DNA from: Pseudomonas argentinensis
GTDB lineage: Bacteria; Pseudomonadota; Gammaproteobacteria; Pseudomonadales; Pseudomonadaceae
Direction of reading: 5' to 3'
Length of the DNA: 64,000 nucleotides
Assembly: GCF_001839655.2 (NCBI RefSeq)
Contig: NZ_CP056087.1
Span: 4,092,001-4,156,000 of the forward strand
Part shown: in pieces, positions 1 through 9,540 of the stretch
Numbering within the stretch: position 1 is the stretch's first letter
How the letters are laid out: the number at the start of each line of letters is the position of its first letter
Position numbers and translations under genes: made by a program
Notes under the pieces: model-generated
Database searches by the model: none
What the model was told of the DNA's origin: nothing
Seen by the model: only the letters and a program-made list of their open reading frames with translations

Positions 1-2
1 AG

Positions 3-377
3 CAGCTCAATCAGCGCAGCCATAAAGTGGCGCAACTCGAAGCCCGTCTGGCCGGTCAACACCCGGGGCGTCATCTCAAGTTGCTGCGCCAGCGCCTCGA
101 CAGCCTGGCCGAGCGCCTGCCACGGGTGATGAAGGAAGGCCTCAAGGCACGTCGCCTGGCGTTGCACAGCCAGATGCAGACGCTGCACGTGGTCAGCCCG
201 CTGGCGACCCTGGGTCGTGGCTACAGCATTCTGCTCGACGAGCGTGGCCGGGCGATTCGCAGCGCGGCTGCCACCCAGCCCGGGCAAAGACTCAAGGCGC
301 GCCTGGGCGAAGGCGAACTGGAGGTGCGCGTCGAAGACAACCACCTCGCGCCCGTCACGCTATCGCTGCTCGACTGA
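3..377 (+). CDS. xseA: Exodeoxyribonuclease VII large subunit, C-terminal part (truncated by window edge)
   Basis: The open frame runs in from the left edge without a start; the GTG at 27 is internal. The visible ~124 residues are Arg/Leu-rich helices followed by a compact end with V-V-S-P-L-A-T-L-x-R-G-Y-S-I, the conserved C-terminal signature of XseA, where the coiled-coil region packs back on the catalytic domain. With the small subunit XseB it degrades single-stranded DNA to short oligonucleotides. The catalytic and OB-fold domains lie outside the window. It is followed after 19 nt by a secreted peptidase gene on the same strand. Confidence 0.88.
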   Translation, partial: QLNQRSHKVAQLEARLAGQHPGRHLKLLRQRLDSLAERLPRVMKEGLKARRLALHSQMQTLHVVSPLATLGRGYSILLDERGRAIRSAAATQPGQRLKARLGEGELEVRVEDNHLAPVTLSLLD

Positions 378-396
378 TACCAATTAAGGAAGCTCC

Positions 397-1218
397 ATGC
401 GTTCGTTGTTGTTGCTGCTCACCCTGTGCCTCGCCCTGCCCGCCCACGCCGAAGGCTTTATCAGCCGGCTGCTCAACAAGCCAGTGCCGGGCGGCGTGGC
501 GGTGGTCGACCTGGGCAGTGGTGCCAACGCGCCCAGCGCCACCTATCAAGGCAAGCCGGTGCTGGTGGTGAAAGAGGACGGGCAACGCTGGATCGCCATC
601 GTCGGCATCCCGCTGAGCGTCAAACCCGGTACCCAGCAGATCGAGTCCGCTGGCCAGCGCCTGAGCTTCCAGGTGGGCAGCAAGAAGTACGTCGAGCAGC
701 GCATCACCATCAAGAACCAGCAGCAGGTCAACCCGAACGCCAAGAACCTTGCGCGCATCGAAAAGGAGCTGGCCGAGCAGACCCGCGCCTACCGGCAGTT
801 CAGCCCACGCCAGCCGAGCAACCTGCTGTTCGACAAGCCGGTCAACGGCCCGCTGTCGAGCCCCTTTGGCCTGCGCCGCTTCTTCAATGGCGAAGAGCGC
901 AACCCGCACTCCGGGTTGGACTTCGCCGCCAACCGCGGCACGCCGATCAAGGCACCGGCGGCCGGCACGGTGATTCTGGTCGGCGACTACTTCTTCAACG
1001 GCAAGACGGTGTTCGTCGACCATGGCCAGGGGCTGATCAGCATGTTCTGCCACCTCTCGGAGATCGGCGTGAAGGTCGGTGATGAACTGCCCCGTGGCGG
1101 CGTGCTCGGCAAGGTCGGCGCCACTGGCCGCGCCACCGGGCCGCACCTGCACTGGAACGTCAGCCTCAACGATGCGCGGGTCGATCCGGCGATCTTCATT
1201 GGTGCGTTCAAGCCTTGA
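397..1218 (+). CDS. Secreted M23-family peptidoglycan endopeptidase (LytM/NlpD type)
   Basis: A 273-residue protein with a Sec signal peptide (about residues 1-18, hydrophobic Leu run then A-H-A). The C-terminal LytM domain (about 150-270) carries the zinc signature N-P-H-S-G-L-D-F near 172 and G-P-H-L-H-W near 252. The start is an ATG with AAGGAAG seven bases upstream. The residues 20-130 resemble the N-terminal prodomain of lysostaphin-like pseudomonad M23 peptidases. It probably cuts peptide crosslinks in the periplasm during cell-wall remodelling. It lies 19 nt after xseA on the same strand, so the two may be cotranscribed. Confidence 0.88.
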   Translation: MRSLLLLLTLCLALPAHAEGFISRLLNKPVPGGVAVVDLGSGANAPSATYQGKPVLVVKEDGQRWIAIVGIPLSVKPGTQQIESAGQRLSFQVGSKKYVEQRITIKNQQQVNPNAKNLARIEKELAEQTRAYRQFSPRQPSNLLFDKPVNGPLSSPFGLRRFFNGEERNPHSGLDFAANRGTPIKAPAAGTVILVGDYFFNGKTVFVDHGQGLISMFCHLSEIGVKVGDELPRGGVLGKVGATGRATGPHLHWNVSLNDARVDPAIFIGAFKP

Positions 1219-1294
1219 GGCGAGGTAGCTAGGCGGCGCTGCATGTTCGCGACTAATCTGAGCGGCAGTCGCCCGACCGCCCCCAGGAGCTCCG

Positions 1295-1963
1295 ATGATC
1301 ACCGTCCACCACCTGAACAATTCGCGCTCGCAGCGCATTCTCTGGCTGCTCGAAGAACTGGGCGTCGATTACCAGATCAAGCGCTACGAGCGTGACCGCA
1401 AGACCATGCTCGCCCCGCCGGAGCTGCGCGCCGTGCACCCGCTGGGCAAGTCGCCGGTGATCACCGACGGCGACCTGACCCTGGCCGAGTCCGGCGCCAT
1501 CATCGACTACCTGGCCAACCGCCATGGCCCGCACCTGCTACCCCCTGCCGACAGCCCCGAGCGCCTGCGCTGCAATTACTGGCTGCACTACGCCGAAGGT
1601 TCGGCCATGCCGCCGCTGTTGCTCAAGCTGGTGTTCGACAAGGTGGAAAACAGCCCGATGCCGTTCTTCGTCAAACCCATCGCCCGGGGCATCGCCCGGA
1701 AAGTCAAGAATACCTTCGTCGCCCCGCAACTCAAGCTGCACCTGGACTACCTGGAAAGCGAGCTGGCCAAGAGCACCTGGTTCGCCGGCGAGCAATTCAG
1801 CGCCGCCGACATCCAGCTGAGCTTCCCCCTGGAAGCCGCCGCCGCGCGCGCCGGCCTGGACGCCAGCCGCCCGCGGCTGGTGGCCTTTCTCGAACGCATC
1901 CATGCCCGCCCCGCTTACCGGCGCGCCCTGGAAAAAGGCGGCGAATACGCCTACGCCAAGTGA
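1295..1963 (+). CDS. Glutathione S-transferase family protein
   Basis: A 222-residue cytosolic GST. The N-terminal thioredoxin-like domain (1-80) has the N-N-S-R-S-Q-R-I start, a cis-Pro in G-K-S-P-V-I and the E-S-G-A-I glutathione-binding motif near residue 67. The all-helical C-terminal domain follows, with F-S-A-A-D-I-Q-L as the usual N-capping box. The start ATG has AGGAG six bases upstream. Likely conjugates or reduces electrophiles with glutathione; the substrate cannot be told. No operon partner is evident. Confidence 0.87.
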   Translation: MITVHHLNNSRSQRILWLLEELGVDYQIKRYERDRKTMLAPPELRAVHPLGKSPVITDGDLTLAESGAIIDYLANRHGPHLLPPADSPERLRCNYWLHYAEGSAMPPLLLKLVFDKVENSPMPFFVKPIARGIARKVKNTFVAPQLKLHLDYLESELAKSTWFAGEQFSAADIQLSFPLEAAAARAGLDASRPRLVAFLERIHARPAYRRALEKGGEYAYAK

Positions 1964-2146
1964 GGCCACGATCGGCGTCATGCGATGGGCGCCCGTCGCC
2001 GCTGCACCGCTGGAGACCTGCGCAGCCACCGAGCCAATGGTTACCAGAGATGCGCCAACGCCCGCCGGCAATCCGGGTTTGCTAAGGTACGCGCGCCATC
2101 GCCCGGCGCGCCGACGATGGCGGCCATGAAACGAGCGAGAGACGCG

Positions 2147-3409
2147 ATGAACGAACAGTACCAGGCCACCCTCAAGTGGCTTCAGCAATACCCGGAGTTG
2201 CACGCCCTGATCAGCCTGAGCCTGCTGATCCTCGGTGCCTGGATCGCCAACTGGGTGGTCAAGCGCATCCTGGTGCGCGGCCTCTACCGCGCGCTGCGCT
2301 CGACCAGCATCGGCCAGGACAAGGTACTGGGCGACTCCCATGTGGTGCGCCGCCTGGCCAACATCGTGCCGGCGCTGATCCTGGCGGGCGGCATCAAGGT
2401 GATTCCGCACCTGCCGGCGGCCGTGGTCACGGTGGTGGAAAACGTTTGCAGCGCCTTCATCATCCTCACCATCGCCCTGGCCATGGGCGGCGTGCTGAAT
2501 CTGGTCAACGCCTTCTACCAGCGCCGCCCGAACGCACACCTCAAGCCGATCAAGGGCTACATCCAGGTGGTGACCATCGTCATCTACGCCATTGCCAACA
2601 TTCTGATGATCGCCACGTTGATCGACCGTTCGCCACTGATCCTGCTCTCCGGCCTCGGCGCCATGGCCGCGGTGCTGATGCTGATCTTCCAGGACACCCT
2701 GCTGTCGCTGGTGGCCAGCGTGCAGATTTCCTCCAGCGATATCGTGCGCGTCGGTGACTGGATCGAGATGCCACAGCTCAATGCCGACGGTGATGTCATC
2801 GATATCGCCCTGCACACGGTCAAGGTGCAGAACTTCGACAAGACCATCACCACCATCCCGACCAAGCGCTTTATCAGCGACCCGTTCAAGAACTGGCGCG
2901 GCATGCAGGAGTCCGGCGGGCGGCGCATCAAGCGCTGCCTGTACCTGGATCAGACCAGCGTGCGCTTTCTCAGCCCGGACGAGATCGCTCGCCTGCAGCG
3001 CTTCCTGCTGCTCGGCCAGTACCTGAGCAGCAAGCAAAGCGAACTGCTGAGCTGGAATACCGAGCTGGCCGAAGCGGCACAGGAGCCGGCCAACACCCGC
3101 CGGGTGACCAACATCGGCACCTTGCGCGCCTACATCGAGCTTTACCTGCGCCAGCACCGCGGCATCAATCAGGACATGACCCTGCTGGTACGCCAGCTGC
3201 AACCCACCGCCGATGGTCTGCCGCTGGAGCTGTACTGCTTTACCAATACCGTGGCCTGGGCGGCATACGAAGGCTACCAGTCGGATATTTTCGACCACCT
3301 GCTGGCGATCCTCCCGGAGTTCGGCCTGCGCGTCTTCCAGCACCCCAGCGGGGCGGACATGCGCGAGCTGCGCCCTGCCCTGCACGGCAGCGGCTCTTCT
3401 CCGCTCTGA
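2147..3409 (+). CDS. MscS-type mechanosensitive channel, YbdG/miniconductance-like
   Basis: 420 residues from the ATG at 2147, preceded by a GAGAG-type site; in-frame starts further upstream (1985, 2126) lack convincing sites and would add a low-quality N-terminus. About five hydrophobic segments occupy residues 20-190, followed by the MscS pore/beta-domain region with S-G-L-G-A-M-A-A-V and F-Q-D-T-L-L-S-L-V-A and the conserved V-G-D-W-I-E-M. The total length and the long C-terminal cytoplasmic domain match the E. coli YbdG/MscM group rather than the short MscS. Role: inner-membrane tension-gated release of solutes on osmotic downshock. Confidence 0.85.
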   Translation: MNEQYQATLKWLQQYPELHALISLSLLILGAWIANWVVKRILVRGLYRALRSTSIGQDKVLGDSHVVRRLANIVPALILAGGIKVIPHLPAAVVTVVENVCSAFIILTIALAMGGVLNLVNAFYQRRPNAHLKPIKGYIQVVTIVIYAIANILMIATLIDRSPLILLSGLGAMAAVLMLIFQDTLLSLVASVQISSSDIVRVGDWIEMPQLNADGDVIDIALHTVKVQNFDKTITTIPTKRFISDPFKNWRGMQESGGRRIKRCLYLDQTSVRFLSPDEIARLQRFLLLGQYLSSKQSELLSWNTELAEAAQEPANTRRVTNIGTLRAYIELYLRQHRGINQDMTLLVRQLQPTADGLPLELYCFTNTVAWAAYEGYQSDIFDHLLAILPEFGLRVFQHPSGADMRELRPALHGSGSSPL

Positions 3410-3455
3410 ATACCGAGCAACGCACCCGCAAAAAACTCCTCAGGCACGCAATAAA

Positions 3456-3485
3456 AAACCACCAAGGCGCTTACCTTGGTGGTTT
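3456..3485. terminator. 12-bp perfect hairpin between the channel gene and leuA
   Basis: AAACCACCAAGG (3456-3467) pairs perfectly with 3474-3485 across a six-base loop. On the plus strand only TTT follows, but on the minus strand the 3' arm is followed by a run of T, so as a Rho-independent terminator it is stronger leftward. It could close the channel transcript or form part of the leuA leader. Confidence 0.6.
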
Positions 3486-3542
3486 CCACCAATTTCCAAG
3501 ACAGACTTGCCAGCTTTACCCTCAATGGTTAGGGTTGAGCCC

Positions 3543-3617
3543 ATGACTATCTCCCAGACCCTCATCCTGCTTCGGCAACACGCCAATCTCTGTCTGGTCG
3601 CTCAGCGACTGCGCTAG
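3543..3617 (+). CDS. Possible leader peptide upstream of leuA (24 codons)
   Basis: A 24-codon ORF starts with ATG at 3543, preceded by AGGGTTGAG, and ends 83 nt before leuA. It contains six leucines, five of them in the stretch T-L-I-L-L-R and N-L-C-L-V, an enrichment expected for a leucine-sensing attenuator. Downstream, 3618-3660 holds GC-rich sequence followed by a pyrimidine tract with T5, but I could not draw a convincing terminator/antiterminator pair. The regulatory role is inference; the ORF could be chance. Confidence 0.45.
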   Translation: MTISQTLILLRQHANLCLVAQRLR

Positions 3618-3700
3618 GGTCTGCCGGCCCCCTTCTCGCGTTTCGCTTTCTCTCTTTTTCCAGCACGGCCCACCCTGGCCCTCGCCTTCAGGATCGATTC

Positions 3701-5377
3701 ATGAGCATGCTCAAAGACCCGTCGCAGAAGTACCGCCCGTTCACCCGGATTCAGATCCCGGATCGCACCTGGCCCGACAAGATCATCGACAAGGCGCCGA
3801 TCTGGCTGTCCACCGACCTGCGTGACGGCAACCAGTCGCTGATCGAGCCGATGGATGCCGAGAAGAAGATGCGCTTCTTCAAGTGCCTGGTGCAGGTCGG
3901 CCTGAAGGAAATCGAGGTGGGCTTCCCGTCCGCCTCGCAGACCGATTTCGACTTCGTGCGCGAATTGATCGAAGGCGGCCATATCCCGGACGACGTGACC
4001 ATCCAGGTACTGACCCAGGCCCGTGACGACCTTATCGAGCGTACCTTCGAGTCCCTCAAGGGCGCCAAGAAGGCCATCGTCCACTACTACAACGCCTGCG
4101 CACCGAGCTTTCGCAAGATCGTCTTCAACCAGGACAAGGCCGGCGTCAAGGCCATCGCCGTTTCCGCCGGCACCACCATCAAGCGCCTGGCCGCTGCCGC
4201 GCCGCAAACCCAGTGGGGCTTCGAGTACTCGCCGGAAGTGTTCAGCAGCACCGAGATCGACTTCGCCGTCGAGGTGTGCAACGCGGTGATCGAGGTGTTC
4301 CAGCCGACCCCGGCCAACCCGTTGATCCTCAACCTGCCCGCCACCATCGAGTGCGCCACGCCGAACAACTATGCCGACCAGATCGAGTGGTTCGGCCGCC
4401 ACGTGAGCAAGCGCGACAGCGTGCTGATCAGCGTGCACACCCATAACGACCGTGGCACCGGTGTTGCGGCTTCGGAGCTGGCCGTCATGGCCGGCGCCGA
4501 TCGCGTCGAAGGCTGCCTGTTCGGCAACGGCGAGCGTACCGGCAACGTCTGCCTGGTAACCCTGGCGCTGAACCTCTACACCCAGAGCGTCAACCCACAG
4601 CTGGACTTCTCCGACATCGATGCGGTGCGCAAGGTGGTCGAGGACTGCAACCAGCTTCCGGTGCACCCGCGCCACCCCTATGTGGGCGACCTGGTCCACA
4701 CCGCCTTCTCCGGCTCCCACCAGGATGCCATCCGCAAGGGCTTCGCCCAGCAGCAGGATGGCGCGCTGTGGGAAGTGCCCTACCTGCCGATCGACCCGGC
4801 CGACATTGGCCGCGACTACGAGGCGGTGATCCGCGTCAACAGCCAGTCCGGCAAGGGTGGCATCAGCTTCCTGCTCGAGCAGGAATACGGCATCAACCTG
4901 CCGCGGCGCATGCAGATCGAGTTCAGCCAGGTGGTGCAGAAGGAAACCGACCGCCTGGGCCTGGAGATGACCGCCTCGCAGATCCACAAGCTGCTCGACA
5001 GCGAATACCTCAAGGCCACCTCACCCTATGAACTGAAGGGCCATCGCCTGGAAGAAGAGAACGGCGAAAGCCGCGTCGACGCCAAGGTGCAGGTCAACGG
5101 CCAGGAACAACGCTGGAGCGGTTCGGGCAAGGGCGCGCTGGAAGCCCTGGCCTCCAGCCTGCCGGTCGCCGTCGAAGTGATGGACTACCACGAGCACGCC
5201 ATTGGAGGCGGCGCCAACGCCAAGGCGGCCTGCTACATCGAAATCCGCCTCGATGGTCAGCGCCCGCTGCACGGCATCGGCATCGACGAGAACATCACCA
5301 CGGCGAGCTTCCGCGCCCTGTTCAGCGCCCTGAACCGTGCGGTGAAACAAGCCGAGGAAAAGACCCAGGCCGCGTGA
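3701..5377 (+). CDS. leuA: 2-isopropylmalate synthase
   Basis: A 558-residue enzyme of the longer LeuA type found in pseudomonads. It condenses acetyl-CoA with 2-oxoisovalerate, the first committed step to leucine. The DRE-TIM barrel starts with L-R-D-G-N-Q-S-L near residue 46, metal ligands are in [11 protein letters not shown] near 245 and G-N-G-E-R-T-G-N-V near 272. The C-terminal 120 residues form the LeuA allosteric domain with G-G-G-A-N-A-K-A-A and G-I-G-x-D-E-N, the leucine feedback site. It stands alone, as usual in Pseudomonas, with a strong terminator 16 nt downstream. Confidence 0.95.
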   Translation: MSMLKDPSQKYRPFTRIQIPDRTWPDKIIDKAPIWLSTDLRDGNQSLIEPMDAEKKMRFFKCLVQVGLKEIEVGFPSASQTDFDFVRELIEGGHIPDDVTIQVLTQARDDLIERTFESLKGAKKAIVHYYNACAPSFRKIVFNQDKAGVKAIAVSAGTTIKRLAAAAPQTQWGFEYSPEVFSSTEIDFAVEVCNAVIEVFQPTPANPLILNLPATIECATPNNYADQIEWFGRHVSKRDSVLISVHTHNDRGTGVAASELAVMAGADRVEGCLFGNGERTGNVCLVTLALNLYTQSVNPQLDFSDIDAVRKVVEDCNQLPVHPRHPYVGDLVHTAFSGSHQDAIRKGFAQQQDGALWEVPYLPIDPADIGRDYEAVIRVNSQSGKGGISFLLEQEYGINLPRRMQIEFSQVVQKETDRLGLEMTASQIHKLLDSEYLKATSPYELKGHRLEEENGESRVDAKVQVNGQEQRWSGSGKGALEALASSLPVAVEVMDYHEHAIGGGANAKAACYIEIRLDGQRPLHGIGIDENITTASFRALFSALNRAVKQAEEKTQAA

Positions 5378-5392
5378 TAATCGGCCTGCGGT

Positions 5393-5430
5393 AAACGACA
5401 AAGGGACGCTTCGGCGTCCCTTTGTCGTTT
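5393..5430 (+). terminator. Rho-independent terminator of leuA
   Basis: A 17-bp perfect stem (5393-5409 with 5414-5430) closed by a TTCG tetraloop, the 3' arm ending in TTT. AAA on the 5' side makes it usable in both directions. Confidence 0.9.
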
Positions 5431-5442
5431 CTGAGCTCGTAG

Positions 5443-5542
5443 GGCGGACCGGGACGCCGGCCGCTCGTAGCGAAGCGAACAGTCCGCCATAACCTATCGA
5501 TCCTGACACAACGGCAACGGCGTACTGCTTCGCGAGTACGCC
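5443..5542. repeat. Two REP-like intergenic hairpins
   Basis: GGCGGAC (5443-5449) is matched by GTCCGCC (5482-5488), and GGCGTACT (5519-5526) by AGTACGCC (5535-5542). Both have the GTAGGGCG/CGCCCTAC edges of the dispersed hairpin family also seen at 23001-23083. They fill the space between convergent leuA and the permease gene and could end the permease transcript. Confidence 0.6.
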
Positions 5543-5550
5543 CTACTGCG

Positions 5551-7101
5551 CTACCGCGACTTAGCCGGCTTCATCTGCTTCTGCAGGGTGTTGCCCCTGA
5601 AGAACGCCGGCGCTTGCCAGCGGGCGATGAACATCAGTACCAGGCCCAGCAGCAGGATCACCACGGCGATCACGAACACCAGGCCGAGACCACCGACGTG
5701 CGAGCCGCTGCCGAAGTCCGGCGACATGCTGTCCAGGGTGGTTTGCCAGAAAATGACCGACAGCATCACCGCCCCCACCAGCGGGCACAGGCCGCGCATG
5801 AAGAAGTGCCGTGCGCTGTCGAACAGGCTGTGGCGAAAGTACCAGACGCAGGCAAACGCCGTCAGCGCGTAGTAGAAGCAGATCATCATGCCCAGGGCGG
5901 TGATGGTATCGGCCAGCACGTTCTCGCTCAGCGTGCGCATGGTCACGTAGAACACCGCGGTGGCGATGCCGGCGGCGATGGTCGCGTAGCGCGGCGTCTG
6001 CGAATGGGGGTGCACGCTGGCGAAGCGCTTGGGCACCGCTCGGTAGTAGCCCATGGCAAGCAGCGTGCGCGCCGGCGAAATGAAGGTCGATTGCAGCGAT
6101 GCCGCGGTACTGGCCAATACGGCGATGGACATCAGGATCGCCAGCGGGCCCATCACCGGGCCGGCCAGGTGGGCGAAGACGTTTTCCTGGATCTGCGCAT
6201 TGCCCAGCCCCAGGCCGCTGTCGCCGGTGCCGGCGAACTGCAGGGTGGCCGCTGCGGTGAACAGGTACAGGGCGAGAATCAGCAGCACGGTCAGGGTCGC
6301 TGCGCGCCCCGGCACCTTTTCGCTACCGACCGATTCCTCGCTGACGGTCAGGCACACGTCCCAGCCCCAGAAGATGAAGATCGACAGCGACAGGCCCGCC
6401 GCGAAGGCCGAGAACGAATCGATATTGAACGGGTTGAACCACTCGGGATGGAAGACCACCGGCGAGCTGTCCGGCGCGGCGGCGAAGGCGGCGATGGAGA
6501 AGCCGATCAGCACCACCAGCTGCAGCGCCACCAGGGTGTATTGCACGCCCATGGTCATGCCGATGCCCCGGCAGCACACCCACACCGCCATGGCGATGAA
6601 GGCGCAGCAGGTGACGATGTTGACCAGCAGGTTGCGGGTCAGGTCGGCCAGCCAGTCCAGACCGGTGAGCTGGGCAAGGAACAGGTAGAAGAAGTCCACC
6701 GCGATGCCCGCCAGGTTGGACAGCACGATGGTGGTGGCGGTGACCAGCCCCCAGCCGCCGATCCAGCCGATCATCGGCCCGAAGGCCCGCGCCGACCAGG
6801 TGAAGGAGGTACCGCTGTCCGGCTCCGCGGCATTCAGCTCGCGGTAACCCAGGGCCACCAGCAGCATCGGCAGAAAGCCGACGATAAAGACTGCCGGCAG
6901 GTACACGCCGACCTCGCGCACCGTCGGGCCCAATGCGCCGGTCAGGGTATAGACCGGTGCGATGGTGGAGATGCCCAGCACCACGCAGGCCAGCAAACCG
7001 ACCTTGCCCTGGGCCAGGCCCTTGCCGGAAACCACGGCGGCGGCGCCAGCGACGGGCGTTGCCTGTACGTGCGATGCCGACGCGTCTGTGTAATCACTCA
7101 T
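5551..7101 (-). CDS. APC-family amino acid/polyamine permease
   Basis: A 516-residue inner-membrane protein with about 12 hydrophobic segments. After a short Thr/Ser/Ala-rich cytoplasmic N-terminus comes G-K-V-G-L-L-A-C-V-V-L-G-I-S-T-I-A-P-V-Y, the TM1 signature of the APC superfamily. A conserved F-W-G-W-D-V segment lies near residue 245. It is the last gene of the polyamine cluster on this strand, so polyamine, putrescine or GABA uptake is the likely job (inference from context). Start ATG at 7101 gives M-S-D-Y-T-D. A 147-bp gap separates it from puuD, so it may have its own promoter. Confidence 0.85.
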   Translation of the reverse strand: MSDYTDASASHVQATPVAGAAAVVSGKGLAQGKVGLLACVVLGISTIAPVYTLTGALGPTVREVGVYLPAVFIVGFLPMLLVALGYRELNAAEPDSGTSFTWSARAFGPMIGWIGGWGLVTATTIVLSNLAGIAVDFFYLFLAQLTGLDWLADLTRNLLVNIVTCCAFIAMAVWVCCRGIGMTMGVQYTLVALQLVVLIGFSIAAFAAAPDSSPVVFHPEWFNPFNIDSFSAFAAGLSLSIFIFWGWDVCLTVSEESVGSEKVPGRAATLTVLLILALYLFTAAATLQFAGTGDSGLGLGNAQIQENVFAHLAGPVMGPLAILMSIAVLASTAASLQSTFISPARTLLAMGYYRAVPKRFASVHPHSQTPRYATIAAGIATAVFYVTMRTLSENVLADTITALGMMICFYYALTAFACVWYFRHSLFDSARHFFMRGLCPLVGAVMLSVIFWQTTLDSMSPDFGSGSHVGGLGLVFVIAVVILLLGLVLMFIARWQAPAFFRGNTLQKQMKPAKSR

Positions 7102-7248
7102 AAGTCTCTGCCATCGTCTTGGAATTGTTTCCGAACGTGGCCGGGATCTGCCTGGCGCAACTCGCTGCGCCGGCTGGCTGAGGCTGCAGAGCCGATCCCG
7201 ACCCGTTCAGGTCAGAGCGCCCCGAACCCGAGGGGGTTCAGGGCGGAT

Positions 7249-8004
7249 TCAGCGGGCGTCGCGCGCCTGGGCATAGGCCTGGCAGGCATCGCGGAACGCC
7301 TGGAACAACCTCAGCGATTCGGGGTTGTCGCTGAAGCGCCACTCCGGGTGCCACTGCACGCCGATCAGAAAGCCCGGCGCATCGGGAATCGACACCGCTT
7401 CCACCAGGCCATCGGGCGCCAGCGCTTCGACGCGCAGGCGCTCGGCCAGGCGGTCGATGCCCTGGCTGTGCAGCGAGTTGACCTGGAACTGCGCCGGCAG
7501 GCCGATCCGCTCGAACACCCCGCCCGGCTGCACGGCGACCGCGTGCTGCGGCGCGTACTGCTCGGCCACCGAATCGCGCTGCGGCTCGCGGTGGTCCAGG
7601 TAGCCCGGCAGCTCCTGCACACGCTGGTGCAGGGTGCCGCCCAGGGTCACGTTGAGCTCCTGGAAGCCGCGGCAGATGCAGAACACCGGCACACCCTTGT
7701 CGATCGCCAGGCGCAGCAGCGGCAAGGTGTTGGCATCACGGCTGGGGTCGTGCTGGGTGCCTTCCAGGCTCGGCGTGCCCTGGTAATGCCGCGGCTCGAC
7801 GTTGGACGGCGAGCCGGTAAACAGGATGCCGTCGAGTTGCTCGAGCAGCTGCCGGGGGTCACTCGGCGTGCTGCGCGCGGGCAGCACCAGTGGCAGGCCG
7901 GCGTAGGCCGCCGCTTCGACGTATTTGTCGCCGACCGTGTGCGAATCGTATTTGCCAAGTTGCTGCCGGCAGGCAGTCACGCCGATCAGGGGCATGCGGG
8001 TCAT
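7249..8004 (-). CDS. puuD: Gamma-glutamyl-GABA hydrolase (class I glutamine amidotransferase fold)
   Basis: 251 residues. The nucleophile sits in V-F-C-I-C-R-G-F-Q-E-L-N near residue 115 and the catalytic His in G-V-Q-W-H-P-E-W near 222, with the R-xx-R-x-G-T-x-Q-H-D-type loop replaced by S-L-E-G-T-Q-H-D-P. It belongs to the peptidase C26 family that cleaves gamma-glutamyl-GABA to glutamate and GABA, the last step of the gamma-glutamylated putrescine route. It is 51 nt downstream of the oxidoreductase gene on the same strand. Equivalent to PauD of P. aeruginosa. Confidence 0.88.
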   Translation of the reverse strand: MTRMPLIGVTACRQQLGKYDSHTVGDKYVEAAAYAGLPLVLPARSTPSDPRQLLEQLDGILFTGSPSNVEPRHYQGTPSLEGTQHDPSRDANTLPLLRLAIDKGVPVFCICRGFQELNVTLGGTLHQRVQELPGYLDHREPQRDSVAEQYAPQHAVAVQPGGVFERIGLPAQFQVNSLHSQGIDRLAERLRVEALAPDGLVEAVSIPDAPGFLIGVQWHPEWRFSDNPESLRLFQAFRDACQAYAQARDAR

Positions 8005-8055
8005 GGTGTTCTCTCCGGAAAAGCCTGCCGACGGCGCACGTCGGCAGGCGCAGCA

Positions 8056-9333
8056 TCAGAAACCCAGGCGGTCACGCAGCTGGTAATAGGCGGCACCCAG
8101 GGCGGTGAAGGGCACGCGCAGCAGCTGCCCACCCGGGAACGGGTAATGCGGCAGCCCGGCGAAGGCGTCGAAACGCTCGGCCTGGCCGCGCAGCGCCTCG
8201 GCCAGGACCTTGCCGGCCAGGTGCGTATAGGTCACGCCATGGCCGCTGCAGCCTTGGGAGTAGTAGATGTTCTCGCCGATGCGGCCGACCTGGGGCAGGC
8301 GCGACAGGGTCAGCAGGAAGTTGCCGGTCCAGGTGTAATCGATCTTCACGTCCTTGAGCTGCGGGAAGGTCTTGAGCAGCTTGGGGCGGATGATCGCCTC
8401 GATGTCCGCCGGGTCGCGGGCGCCATAGACCACACCGCCACCGTAGATCAGGCGCTTGTCGGCTGTCAGGCGATAGTAATCGAGCAGGTAGTTGCAGTCT
8501 TCCACGCAGTAGTCCTGGGGCAGCAGGCTGCGGGCCAGCTCGTCGCTCAGCGGCTCGGTGGCGATCACCTGGGTGCCGCAGGGCATCGACTTGCTCGCCA
8601 GTTCGGGCACCAGGCCGCCCAGGTAGGCGTTCCCGGCGACCACCACGAACCTGGCCTTCACCTGCCCGTTCGGCGTATGCACCACCGGCTGCGGGCCGCG
8701 ATCGATGCGGGTGGCCGGGCTCTGCTCATGGATCGCGCCACCCAGTGAGGCCACCGCAGCGGCTTCACCCAGGGCCAGGTTGAGCGGGTGGATATGGCCG
8801 CCGCTCATGTCCAGCATGCCGCCGACATAGCGGTCGGTGCCGACCACTTCGCGAATACGGCGCTCGTCCATCAGCTCCAACTGGGTATGGCCGTAGCGCT
8901 CCCAGAGCTTCTTCTGGGCTTCGAGGTGGCCCAGCTGCTTGCCGGTGATGGCGGCGAACACGCCACCGTCCTTCAGGTCGCACTGGATGCCGTACTTGGC
9001 GACCCGCTCACGGATGATGCGCCCGCCCTCGAAGGCCATCTCGCCGAGCAGCTGGGCCTGGCGCGCGCCGACCTGCTTTTCGATGACGTCGATGTCGCGG
9101 CTGTAGCTGTTGACGATCTGCCCGCCGTTACGCCCCGAGGCGCCGAAACCGACCTTGGCGGCTTCCAGCACGGTCACCCGGAAACCGTTTTCCAGCAGGA
9201 ACAGCGCGGTGGAAAGGCCGGTGTAGCCGGCGCCGATGATGCACACATCCGTCTCGACGACGTCGGTGAGCGCTGGGTAATCGACCCGCGGGTTGCGCGA
9301 GGCGGCGTAGTAACTGTCGACGTGTTGAGTCAT
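8056..9333 (-). CDS. puuB: Gamma-glutamylpolyamine oxidoreductase (FAD-dependent)
   Basis: 425 residues from the ATG at 9333, chosen because AGGGAG lies six bases upstream; the longer frame to 9405 has no site. The dinucleotide-binding motif is C-I-I-G-A-G-Y-T-G-L-S near residue 32, followed by the D-amino-acid-oxidase-family pattern G-F-G-A-S-G-R-N-G-G-Q. The family oxidises gamma-glutamylputrescine to the aldehyde plus ammonia and peroxide. Context with puuA, puuC and puuD supports PuuB/PauB. The 207-bp gap to puuC may hold a separate promoter. Confidence 0.88.
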   Translation of the reverse strand: MTQHVDSYYAASRNPRVDYPALTDVVETDVCIIGAGYTGLSTALFLLENGFRVTVLEAAKVGFGASGRNGGQIVNSYSRDIDVIEKQVGARQAQLLGEMAFEGGRIIRERVAKYGIQCDLKDGGVFAAITGKQLGHLEAQKKLWERYGHTQLELMDERRIREVVGTDRYVGGMLDMSGGHIHPLNLALGEAAAVASLGGAIHEQSPATRIDRGPQPVVHTPNGQVKARFVVVAGNAYLGGLVPELASKSMPCGTQVIATEPLSDELARSLLPQDYCVEDCNYLLDYYRLTADKRLIYGGGVVYGARDPADIEAIIRPKLLKTFPQLKDVKIDYTWTGNFLLTLSRLPQVGRIGENIYYSQGCSGHGVTYTHLAGKVLAEALRGQAERFDAFAGLPHYPFPGGQLLRVPFTALGAAYYQLRDRLGF

Positions 9334-9540
9334 TTGAAACTCCCTAACAACTGCAAATTTCCGCCTTGGGACAAAGCCGTTCAAGAACGCGCGAGCTAGA
9401 GCCATGCAAGACCTAGGCGGCCCCGCAAAAAGCAGGCAAGGAAGCGACCGGGGTCGCGGGCGATTGTACTGTGGTACATGAGCATTCCGAGCCTGTTTTT
9501 TAACGCCGCAGGGCCGACGCGCAGCGGGTCGGTTTTACCC

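Noticed and set aside
5614..8748. 1044-codon ORF on the plus strand
   Set aside because: Antisense to the permease, puuD and puuB genes; Gln/His/Arg-rich composition typical of the antisense frame of GC-rich genes.
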